64,000 nucleotides of DNA. Origin: Nocardioides flavus (ex Wang et al. 2016). GTDB taxonomy: Bacteria; Actinomycetota; Actinomycetes; Propionibacteriales; Nocardioidaceae. Made by a program: the position numbers and the translations under genes. The notes under the pieces were generated by a model. It saw only the letters and a program-made list of their open reading frames with translations, was not told where the DNA came from and made no database searches. Shown piece after piece: positions 56,887-64,000 of this stretch. The stretch lies in NCBI RefSeq assembly GCF_014653115.1, contig NZ_BNAD01000013.1, positions 21,234-85,233 on the forward strand, given 5' to 3'. Numbering within the stretch: the stretch's first letter is position 1; each line of letters opens with the position of its first letter.

Positions 56887-58883
56887 CCCAGCCGCGCGAG
56901 TGCCTGGCGTACGAGCGCGGGGTCAGTCGTCGACCACATCGGCGGCAGCGAGGCCTTGAGGAACCGGCCGTAGCGCGCCGTCTCGAGCCGCGGGTCGAGC
57001 ACCGCGACGATCCCGCGGTCGGTGGTGGTGCGGATGAGGCGACCCGCGCCCTGGGCCATCAGCAGCGCGGCGTGCGTGGCCGACACCTCCATGAAGCCGT
57101 TGCCGCCGCGGTCGTCGGCGGCCTTCGCGCGCGCGGACATCAGCGGGTCGTCGGGTCGGGGGAACGGGATCCGGTCGATGATCACCAGCTGGCAGGTGTC
57201 GCCGGGGACGTCGAGGCCCTGCCACAGCGACAGCGTGCCGAACAGGCAGGTGTGCGGGTCCTCGACGAACTGCTTGGCCAGCTCGGGCAGCTGGGCGTCG
57301 CCCTGCGCGAGCGTGGTCAGGTGCGGCAGCCGGGTGCGTACGGCCTCGGCGGCGGTCTCGGCCGCGCGCCGGGAGGAGAACAGGCCCAGCGTCCGGCCGT
57401 CGAGGGCGTCGACGAGGTCGCAGATCTCGTCGAGCTGCGCGGGGCCGAGGCCGTCGCGGCCGGGCTGCGGGAGGTGGCGGGCGACGTAGAGGATGGACTG
57501 CTGGCCGTAGTCGAAGGGCGAGCCGACGTCGATGCCCTTCCACGGCAGCGCGTCCTCCGCGTCGGTCGTGGCGACCTGGTGGCCGATGCGCTCGGTCGGC
57601 TTGAGGCCGAGCGAGGTGGCGACCGCGCCGAACTCGCCGCCGAGCATGAGGGTCGCGCTGGTGAACACGACGGTCTTGTCGGTGAGCAGCTTGTCGCGCA
57701 TCGGCCCCCACACCTGCAGCGGCGCGACGTGGAGCCGCGCGGGGAAGCGGTCGCGCGCCTCGCCGAGCCAGAGCACGTCGGCCTGGGACCCGGCCGCCAT
57801 CCGCTCGGCGTTGACGAAGACCTCCTGCACCATCCCCTTGGACTGGGTGCGCCCGGCGTCGCCCTCGCCCTCGCCGCCGGACTCGCGCGGGTAGGCCGAG
57901 AGGCACGCGCGCGCGGCGTCGCGTACGAGCACGAGCGCGTCGGAGAGCTGGGTCGACATCTGGTCGATGCGGCCGGGCGGCGTCGCCGCGAACGCCTCGG
58001 CCAGCTGCTGGGCGGCGTCCTCGAGGTCGCCGGCGGGGTCGCCCGACGCGTCGGCGGTCCAGCGGCTCGAGCGCCGGGCGGCGCGCTCGATGTCGGAGAC
58101 GCCGAGCTCGTCGGTCGCGGCCTGCGTCACGCGCTGGACGAGCTCGTGGGCCTCGTCGATCACGACCGTGTCGTAGTCGGGGATCATCGGCACGTCCTCG
58201 ATCGCGTCGATCGCGAGGAGGGAGTGGTTGGTGACGATCAGGTGGCTGCGCTGGGCCTTCTCCTTGGCGAGCTCGGCGAAGCACTCCGCGCCGAACGGGC
58301 ACTTGCTCGCGCCGAGGCACTCGCGGTGGTTGACCGAGACCTGGCGCCACTCGCGGTCGGTGTGGCGGGGCGCGTTGTCGCGCTCGCCGCTGCCGCCGGC
58401 CTCGGACTCCCCCTCCGCCCACTCGCGCAGCTCGAGGACCTTCTCGGCCATCGAGCCCATCGGCACGTCGACGAGGGTGCCCTGGTCGTCGGGCACGCCG
58501 GCGCGGATGCGGTGCAGGCAGGCGTAGTTGGAGCGCCCCTTGAGCACGGCGTACGACGTGTCGAGCCCCCGCACGTGCTTGACGGCCTCGACGAGGCGGG
58601 GCAGGTCGCGCTCGACGAGCTGGTGCTGCAGGGCAAGCGTCGCGGTGGCGACGACCACGCGCTTGTCGTGGAGCATCGCCGGGACGAGGTAGCCCAGCGA
58701 CTTGCCGGTGCCGGTGCCGGCCTGGACGAGGAGGTGGCGGCCCTCCTGCATCGCCTCGGCGACCTCTGTCGCCATCTGGACCTGGCCGTCACGCTGCTGG
58801 CCCCCGAGCGCGCTCACTGCCGTGGCCAGCACCTCGGTGACGGGAGCGCCGACGGGGACGGTGGCGGTGTCGGTCTCGGGCAC
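56868..58883 (-). CDS. DinG-type Fe-S ATP-dependent DNA helicase
   Basis: The 671-residue SF2 helicase is related to DinG/XPD. It has Walker A VQAGTGTGKSLGYLVPAML (about residues 53-71), four Cys of the Fe-S domain (YACLHRIR, then CLGASKCPFGAECF), DEAH-type VVIDEAHELVQ, and motif VI QGAGRLIRTTTDRGIVAVLD. It unwinds DNA, R-loops or forked structures. It starts with GTG at 58883. No SOS box is seen in its short upstream region, although E. coli dinG is SOS-regulated. Confidence 0.92.
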   Translation of the reverse strand: MPETDTATVPVGAPVTEVLATAVSALGGQQRDGQVQMATEVAEAMQEGRHLLVQAGTGTGKSLGYLVPAMLHDKRVVVATATLALQHQLVERDLPRLVEAVKHVRGLDTSYAVLKGRSNYACLHRIRAGVPDDQGTLVDVPMGSMAEKVLELREWAEGESEAGGSGERDNAPRHTDREWRQVSVNHRECLGASKCPFGAECFAELAKEKAQRSHLIVTNHSLLAIDAIEDVPMIPDYDTVVIDEAHELVQRVTQAATDELGVSDIERAARRSSRWTADASGDPAGDLEDAAQQLAEAFAATPPGRIDQMSTQLSDALVLVRDAARACLSAYPRESGGEGEGDAGRTQSKGMVQEVFVNAERMAAGSQADVLWLGEARDRFPARLHVAPLQVWGPMRDKLLTDKTVVFTSATLMLGGEFGAVATSLGLKPTERIGHQVATTDAEDALPWKGIDVGSPFDYGQQSILYVARHLPQPGRDGLGPAQLDEICDLVDALDGRTLGLFSSRRAAETAAEAVRTRLPHLTTLAQGDAQLPELAKQFVEDPHTCLFGTLSLWQGLDVPGDTCQLVIIDRIPFPRPDDPLMSARAKAADDRGGNGFMEVSATHAALLMAQGAGRLIRTTTDRGIVAVLDPRLETARYGRFLKASLPPMWSTTDPALVRQALARLGQAGGA

Positions 58884-58939
58884 CAGAGAACCCTACGGGG
58901 CGCCGCCGACACGAGGTCGGGCGCCGTCCACAGCGACGG

Positions 58940-59071
58940 TCAGTACTTCTTCTTGCGGCCGAGCTGGCGCTCGATGCGGCGCTCGGGCTGGCCCAGCAGC
59001 CGCGCGAGCAGCTGGACGCGGTAGCGGTAGGCGACCACGCCCAGGACGACGATCAGCAGGAACCAGAGCAT
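58940..59071 (-). CDS. Small membrane protein, 43 aa
   Basis: The protein has a hydrophobic N-terminus (LWFLLIVVLGVVAYRYRV) followed by a basic tail ending RKKKY. It lies between secDF and the DinG gene on the same strand, 56 bp upstream of DinG. It is small, but codon use and the membrane/basic layout look protein-like. Function unknown. Confidence 0.55.
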   Translation of the reverse strand: MLWFLLIVVLGVVAYRYRVQLLARLLGQPERRIERQLGRKKKY

Positions 59072-59119
59072 GCCGCGATCGTACGCCCGGCTCCCCAACC
59101 GGCACGGCCGCACTCGGAG

Positions 59120-59173
59120 GGGGAAACTGACTCCTGGAGGGGGTTGCAACGGCCTCCAGGAGTCAGTTTCCCC
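59120..59173. terminator. 21-bp perfect hairpin after secDF
   Basis: The arms at 59120-59140 and 59153-59173 pair perfectly over 21 bp (GGGGAAACTGACTCC...), with a 12-nt loop. It is a likely terminator of the secDF transcript. Confidence 0.8.
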
Positions 59174-59191
59174 GCTCGAGCGGGGAAACTG
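59164..59191. repeat. 28-bp perfect palindrome sharing an arm with the secDF hairpin
   Basis: CAGTTTCCCCGCTC joins its exact reverse complement GAGCGGGGAAACTG. The left half is also the right arm of the larger hairpin, so the two structures exclude each other. Confidence 0.8.
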
Positions 59192-59213
59192 CGAGAGGCG
59201 GCGAGCCAGCGGG

Positions 59214-61502
59214 TCAGACGACCGCGCCGGAGTCCTCGGGCGCCCGCTCGACCCGCTCCTTCTTGACCCGGCTCATCGGCCACTTCTCGTGCATGTAGGT
59301 CAGGAGCGGGGTGGCGGTGAAGATCGAGGAGTAGGTGCCGACGACCAGACCGATCAGCAGCGCGATGGAGAAGTCGCGCAGCGAGTCGCCACCGAGGATC
59401 GCGAGCGTGGCCAGGATGAACATCGAGCCGAGGCCGGTGTTGACCGTACGCGGGATGGTCTCGATCGCGGCCTTGTTGGCGAGCGTGCTGAACTCGTCCT
59501 CCGGCTTCGAGCCGTACCAGCGTTCGCGCACGCGGTCGAAGACGACGACGGTGTCGTTGACCGACAGACCGACGATGGTCATCGCTGCGGCCAGGAAGAT
59601 GCCGTCGATCGGCTTGTCGAGCCAGGCGAAGATGCCGACCACCAGGATCACGTCGTGCGCCATCGCGATGACCGCCGAGACGCCGAAGGTCCACTTGAAC
59701 CGGACCGCGAGGTAGAGCAGCTGGGCCAGGAAGGCCACGCCGAACGCGATGAGCGCGTTGTTGCGGAGCTCCTCGCCGAGGGAGGCGCCGATCTGCTGGT
59801 CGTCGATCTTCTCGACGTCGCCGCCGATCGCGGCCAGCTCGTCCTCGATGCGCTGCTCCTCCTCGTTGGAGAGCTCGCCGGTGCGGACGGTGAAGGCGCT
59901 GTCGCCGGAGTCGGCGGTCTGCACGACGGCCTCCGGGAAGCCCGCGTCGGAGACGGCCGTACGGGCCTCCTCGATGCTGACCTCCTCGGCGAGCGAGTAG
60001 TCGAGCTGGCGACCGCCGGTGAACTCGACGCCGAGGTTGAGGCCCTGCGCGATGCCGGCGATGGCGAAGACCAGCGCCGCGCCCGAGACCGCGAGCCAGC
60101 GGCCGCGGTGCTTCATGATGTCGGGGTCCTTGCGGTCCAGCCAGGTCCGCACCTTGCCGACGTCGCCGATGCCGCTGAGGGCGGACCGGCGCGATGCGCC
60201 CTTGTTGGACACGGCGAGCTCGCACAGCACGCGGGCGATGATCAGCGCGGAGATCATCGAGGCGATGACACCGATGGACAGCGTGACACCGAAGCCCTTG
60301 ATCGGCCCGGACCCGAGGAAGAACAGCAGGCCGGCCGCGAGCAGCGTGGTGACGTTGGAGTCGATGATCGCGGTCCACGCCTTGTTGAAGCCCACCTGGA
60401 GGGCGCGGCGCAGACCCGCCGACGGGTAGGCGCGGTACTCCTCGCGGGCGCGCTCGAAGACGAGCACGTTGGCATCGATCGCCATGCCGATGGCGAGCAC
60501 GAAGCCGGCGAGGCCGGGCAGCGTCAGGGTCGAGCCGAGCCCGACCAGCATCGCGTAGGCGAGCAGGGCGTACGACGCGAGCGCGACGGTCGCCATCGCG
60601 CCGACGAGGCGGTAGACCACGATGATGAACAGGCCGGTGAGGATCAGGCCGATGATGCCGGCCTCGACGGAGGCGTCGATCGCCGCGGCACCGAGCGAGG
60701 GGCCGACGAGACGGTCGGAGATCGCGCGCAGCTCCAGCGGCAGCGCGCCGCCCTCGATCAGGGCGGCGAGGTCCTTGGACTCCTCGGAGGTGAAGTTGCC
60801 GGTGATGTCGGTGGAGCCGCCGCGGATGCCGACGTCGCAGCCCACGGACTCGTTGACCTCGGGCGAGGAGATGATCTCGCCGTCGAGGACGATCGCGATG
60901 CGGCGCTTGGGGTCGCCGGTGGGGTTGCACGCGGCCTTGCCGGTGATGTCGGCCCAGGTGCGCCCGCCCTCGCCGTTGAAGTCGATCGCGACGACCCACT
61001 CCACGCTCTGCTCGCGCTGCACGGCGCTCGCGCCACTGATCTCCTCGCCCTGGATGACCGTCGGGCCGACCTCGAGGGTGTCGCCCTGGTCGGACGGCAG
61101 GACGAGGTTGCCCTCCTCGCTCGGCTCGGCGTCGGGCTGCGCGGTCGCGAGGACCTCGTGGATCGTCAGCTGGGCCGTGCTGCCGATGCGCTCCTCGGCC
61201 TCCTGGGCCTCCTCGTCGCTGGTGACGCCCGGCAGCTCGACGAGGATGCGGTTCTCGCCCTGGCGGACCAGCACCGACTCCGCGACCCCGAGTGCGTCCA
61301 CGCGCCCGCGCAGCACCTCGAGGGTCTTGTCGACGTTCTCGGCGGTGGCCGGGGTCTGCTCGGTGCCCTCGGCCTCGAAGACGAACTGCGCGCCGCCGCG
61401 CAGGTCGAGACCCAGGTTGGGCTTGACGTTGATCGCGAGCGCCGCGCACCCGGCCAGCAGGCCGAGCACGAGGATGAAGCGGACCCAGACACCACGTGAC
61501 AT
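59214..61502 (-). CDS. secDF: Fused protein-export subunit SecDF
   Basis: The 762-residue protein combines SecD and SecF, using the proton gradient to pull preproteins through SecYEG. SecD part: NLGLDLRGGAQFVFEAEG (about residue 28), a P1 periplasmic domain, then five membrane helices with IGMAIDANVLVFERAREEYR. SecF part: LGVEFTGGRQLDYS (about residue 485) and VGLSVNDTVVVFDRVRER. The ATG at 61502 is preferred over 61511 because GGAGG is 9 nt upstream of the former and directly touches the latter. YajC is not next to it in the window. Confidence 0.95.
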   Translation of the reverse strand: MSRGVWVRFILVLGLLAGCAALAINVKPNLGLDLRGGAQFVFEAEGTEQTPATAENVDKTLEVLRGRVDALGVAESVLVRQGENRILVELPGVTSDEEAQEAEERIGSTAQLTIHEVLATAQPDAEPSEEGNLVLPSDQGDTLEVGPTVIQGEEISGASAVQREQSVEWVVAIDFNGEGGRTWADITGKAACNPTGDPKRRIAIVLDGEIISSPEVNESVGCDVGIRGGSTDITGNFTSEESKDLAALIEGGALPLELRAISDRLVGPSLGAAAIDASVEAGIIGLILTGLFIIVVYRLVGAMATVALASYALLAYAMLVGLGSTLTLPGLAGFVLAIGMAIDANVLVFERAREEYRAYPSAGLRRALQVGFNKAWTAIIDSNVTTLLAAGLLFFLGSGPIKGFGVTLSIGVIASMISALIIARVLCELAVSNKGASRRSALSGIGDVGKVRTWLDRKDPDIMKHRGRWLAVSGAALVFAIAGIAQGLNLGVEFTGGRQLDYSLAEEVSIEEARTAVSDAGFPEAVVQTADSGDSAFTVRTGELSNEEEQRIEDELAAIGGDVEKIDDQQIGASLGEELRNNALIAFGVAFLAQLLYLAVRFKWTFGVSAVIAMAHDVILVVGIFAWLDKPIDGIFLAAAMTIVGLSVNDTVVVFDRVRERWYGSKPEDEFSTLANKAAIETIPRTVNTGLGSMFILATLAILGGDSLRDFSIALLIGLVVGTYSSIFTATPLLTYMHEKWPMSRVKKERVERAPEDSGAVV

Positions 61503-61667
61503 GCGCGACATCCTCCACCACGAGACTCCAACGCCCGAATCCGGGCACGGACAGCACAACGGGCGGCCGGTGCAGGAGGTTCCGGGGGTCTCGACACCGT
61601 ACGCCGCGACGGTGTTGTCTGGGTCACACCCGCGTACCCCCGCGGGTGTCACTTCTCGGGAGCACAC

Positions 61668-63833
61668 ATGTCACCACGCATTCCACGCCGCATCCCACGC
61701 CGCATCCCACGCCGCATCCCACGCGCCGGGGCCACCAGGCTGGCCACCGTCACCGCCCTCGTCGCCGCCGGGCTCGCCGCCACCGCGGCAGGCGCCACGG
61801 GCACCGCAGGGCCGGGCGACCCACCGCGCGAGCTGGCCCGCGCCGACGGCGACGCGACCCAGATCGTCATGGTCAAGGCACCGACGGTCGAGGAGCGCAA
61901 CGAGGTCATCGGCCTCGGCCTCGACGTCACCGAGCACGCCGACGAGCGCGGCATCGAGGTCGTCCTCCACGACGCCGAGGACGCCGCGACCCTGCGCGAG
62001 GCCGGCTTCACCTGGCGGGTCACCGTCGAGGACCTCGAGGCGCTCACCCGGAAGAACCGCCGGGCCGACCGCGCGTACGCCGCCTCCGTGGAGGAGTCGG
62101 GACTGCCCAGCGGCCGTACGTCCTACCGCACCTATGACGACTACGTCAGCGACCTCGACCAGCTCGCCACCACCTATCCCTCGCTGACCCGTCCCCTGAC
62201 GCTCGCCAACACCACCGTCCTCGGTGAGGACATCCGTGGCATCGAGGTGAGCGCGAACGCCGACAAGGTCAAGGACGGCAAGCCGGTCTTCCTCCTGATG
62301 GGCGCCCACCACGCCCGCGAGTGGCCCAGCGCCGAGCACACGATCGAGTTCGCCTTCGACCTCCTGGAGTCCCACCGCGCCGGCGACGCACGCGCGCGCG
62401 ACCTGCTCTCCCGCTCGCGGGTCATCCTCGTGCCAGTGGTCAACGTCGACGGCTTCAAGGTCTCGCGCGACGCCGACCCGCTCGGCAACTTCTCGACCTT
62501 CGACTACGAGATAAAGCGCAAGAACTGCTCGGTCTCGGCCGCGACGCCGGCCCAGTACACGACCGGGTCGTGCGACGACAACCTCGCCGGCCGCTACCGC
62601 GGCACCGACCTCAACCGCAACTACCCGGGCTTCTGGGGCGGCGGCGGAGCGAGCCCCTTCTGGTCCGGCGACACCTTCCGCGGGGACGCGCCCGGCAGCG
62701 AGCCCGAGAGCGACGCGGTCCGCCAGCTCATCTCCGAGCGCGCGGTCACGGTGATGATCTCCAACCACACCTACAGCAACCTCGTGCTGCGTCCCCCGGC
62801 CATCGCGGCCACCGGGCTCGCTATCGACGAGCCGGAGCTGAAGGCGCTCGGTGACGCGATGGCGGCGAAGAACGACTACGTCAGCCAGGCGTCCTACCAG
62901 CTCTACGACACCTCCGGCTCGACCGAGGACTGGAGCTACTGGATCACCGGCGGGTTCGGCTACACCTTCGAGATCGGCGACGAGGGCTTCCACCCGGCGT
63001 ACGAGGAGGCCGTGGTCGGCGAGTACCTCGGCCTGGCACCCGCCGACGGGGCCGGGCTGGGCGGCAACCGGGAGGCGTACTGGCTCGCGACCGAGGCGGC
63101 CGCCGACCGCGACCTGCACTCGGTCATCACCGGCACCGCGCCGGCCAAGCACACGGTCAGCGTGTCCAAGACGGTGACCTCGGAGACCTCCCCGGTCATC
63201 GGCACCGACGGAACGGTCGGGGAGCCGCTGCTGTTCACCGACGACCTCAGCACCGAGCTCGCCTCGACCGGCGGACCGTTCACCTTCGACGTCAACCCCT
63301 CGACCCGACCGCTGGTGATGGGCCGCTACGGCCGCGAGGCGCAGGCGCCGCCGCAGGACTCGATCACCCTGGCCAACCCAGCAGGGGTCCCCGCGGTGGG
63401 ATCGAGCGAGGCCGTGACGTTCGACGTGCAGGGCCTGCCCGCGGTGGACAACGGCTTCCTCGTCGTCACCGTCGACTGGCCCTCGGACGACCCCGTGGCC
63501 CAGGACTGGGACTTCTTCCTCATCGGCCCGGACGGTGAGCCGGTCGGCTCGGGCGCCACGCTCGCCAACCCGGAGGTGATCCGGGTCCCGGACCCGCAGC
63601 CGGGCACCTACACCCTGGTGGCCGACAACTACGCCGGCGGCTCCGAGGCGTACGACTGGTCCGGCACCGTCACCTTCGAGGGCCCGACGCCGCCCAGCCC
63701 GACCGGGACCCGCGAGGCATGGCTGCTGAGCTGCGCCGACAAGCGCGGCAACGTCGTCGCCACCAGCGAGGTCGTCGTCGAGCGCGGCGAGCGGGTCGAC
63801 GTGGGCGACGCCTGCGAGCGGGACAAGGAGTAG
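61668..63833 (+). CDS. Secreted M14 zinc carboxypeptidase with C-terminal domain
   Basis: The 721-residue protein has an unusually Arg/Pro-rich start (RIPR repeated), then a signal segment (LATVTALVAAGLAATAAG). The M14 domain has zinc ligands in MGAHHAREWPSAEH (His and Glu, about residue 210) and NHTYSNLVL (His), and the catalytic Glu in YTFEIGDEGFHP (about residue 440). The last 180 residues resemble a bacterial pre-peptidase C-terminal domain (DWDFFLIGPDGEPVGSG, YTLVADNYAGG). It cleaves C-terminal residues of peptides outside the cell. GGGAGCACAC precedes the ATG. Confidence 0.92.
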   Translation: MSPRIPRRIPRRIPRRIPRAGATRLATVTALVAAGLAATAAGATGTAGPGDPPRELARADGDATQIVMVKAPTVEERNEVIGLGLDVTEHADERGIEVVLHDAEDAATLREAGFTWRVTVEDLEALTRKNRRADRAYAASVEESGLPSGRTSYRTYDDYVSDLDQLATTYPSLTRPLTLANTTVLGEDIRGIEVSANADKVKDGKPVFLLMGAHHAREWPSAEHTIEFAFDLLESHRAGDARARDLLSRSRVILVPVVNVDGFKVSRDADPLGNFSTFDYEIKRKNCSVSAATPAQYTTGSCDDNLAGRYRGTDLNRNYPGFWGGGGASPFWSGDTFRGDAPGSEPESDAVRQLISERAVTVMISNHTYSNLVLRPPAIAATGLAIDEPELKALGDAMAAKNDYVSQASYQLYDTSGSTEDWSYWITGGFGYTFEIGDEGFHPAYEEAVVGEYLGLAPADGAGLGGNREAYWLATEAAADRDLHSVITGTAPAKHTVSVSKTVTSETSPVIGTDGTVGEPLLFTDDLSTELASTGGPFTFDVNPSTRPLVMGRYGREAQAPPQDSITLANPAGVPAVGSSEAVTFDVQGLPAVDNGFLVVTVDWPSDDPVAQDWDFFLIGPDGEPVGSGATLANPEVIRVPDPQPGTYTLVADNYAGGSEAYDWSGTVTFEGPTPPSPTGTREAWLLSCADKRGNVVATSEVVVERGERVDVGDACERDKE
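61683..61722 (+). repeat. 12-bp tandem repeat in the carboxypeptidase signal peptide
   Basis: CCACGCCGCATC occurs three times plus part of a fourth and encodes repeated RIPR units in the basic n-region. Copy number changes would keep the frame but alter export charge. Confidence 0.85.
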
Positions 63834-63875
63834 CGCCCGAGGTCGTGGTGGTGCGTCAGGGATCCCCGGTCAGCC

Positions 63876-64000
63876 GGCTCTCCTGACTGATGTGTGGGTC
63901 ATGCTCGGCTTGGGAGGGCTGGTCTGTAGGGGCCGCGGCTGAGCATCGCGAGCGCGATGAGGGGTTGGGGTGAGTGGAAGCCGAACGCGATGCGGGTGAG
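63876..64000 (-). mobile_element. Left part of an ISL3-type insertion sequence (boundary tentative)
   Basis: GGCTCTCCTGACTGATG at 63876 could be the terminal repeat, because ISL3 elements often begin GGCTCTTC. It lies 23 bp outside the transposase stop and 42 bp past the carboxypeptidase stop. The other end is not in the window. Confidence 0.45.
63899..64000 (-). CDS. ISL3-family transposase, C-terminal end (partial)
   Basis: The last 33 codons read LTRIAFGFHSPQPLIALAML and then SRGPYRPALPSRA before the stop. AFGF followed by a hydrophobic helix and a YRPxLP tail is the usual end of IS204/IS1001/IS1165-type transposases of the ISL3 family. The rest of the gene lies outside the window. Confidence 0.75.
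   Translation of the reverse strand, partial: LTRIAFGFHSPQPLIALAMLSRGPYRPALPSRA

Noticed and set aside
59070..61499. A long open frame antisense to secDF
   Set aside because: Composition is that of an antisense shadow, and secDF is unmistakable on the other strand.

Overview
The window is chromosomal DNA of a high-GC actinobacterium. The very GC-rich third codon positions, frequent GTG starts, many leaderless genes (a -10-like hexamer 6-7 nt before the start), a lexA / LysM / nrdR / B12-dependent nrdJ neighbourhood, DUF222-HNH ('13E12') repeat genes and type VII secretion (WXG100-like) proteins all point to Actinomycetota. Nocardioidaceae, probably Nocardioides, is my best guess. That placement is inference, since no rRNA or tRNA gene is present.

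Layout. 0-20 kb is ordinary housekeeping and accessory metabolism: a gluconate permease/kinase operon cut by the left edge, three small WXG100-like proteins, a MOSC protein, a secreted metalloprotease, an Fe-S photolyase, a decayed DinB-like gene, a three-gene ABC exporter, a short-chain dehydrogenase, an E2-acyltransferase-like protein coupled to a PAP2-like membrane enzyme, a NERD-helicase and several conserved unknowns. Two nearly identical DUF222-HNH genes lie in direct orientation at 18.96-20.43 kb and 29.03-30.49 kb, each with a LexA-type SOS box at its promoter. Between them sit a type VII-style toxin with a candidate immunity protein, two BBE-type FAD oxidases and a BTAD/AAA regulator broken by a stop codon and a frameshift.

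30.6-40.6 kb looks like an accessory or defence island. It holds a phage-head-like fragment, an EEP-family nuclease translationally coupled to a 937-aa SF2 helicase with a hydrophobic hairpin, a VapBC-like toxin-antitoxin pair, three orphan proteins, and a Nudix hydrolase followed by a 1037-aa PLD/SF2-helicase/DUF3427 protein. A perfect 17-bp terminator stem separates this island from the core nrdJ-nrdR operon, which has two NrdR-box-like sites 31 bp apart upstream.

44.5-64 kb returns to core-like content: a three-gene lipoprotein/PKD/beta-propeller cluster; an SOS-box-flanked LysM membrane protein (likely an SOS cell-division inhibitor) divergent from an SQR-type flavoprotein; lexA with its own SOS box; a ferredoxin-reductase-like flavoprotein; a phoD/phosphodiesterase pair; a sulfotransferase; a DinG-type helicase; a fused secDF; and a secreted M14 carboxypeptidase. 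The right edge carries the C-terminus of an ISL3-family transposase. Several families of intergenic palindromes recur, one of them inside the nrdJ coding sequence.

The best candidates for something undescribed are the EEP-nuclease/membrane-helicase operon, the Nudix/PLD-helicase pair beside it, the toxin/immunity pair, and a shared promoter motif at fixed spacing before three type VII-related genes.
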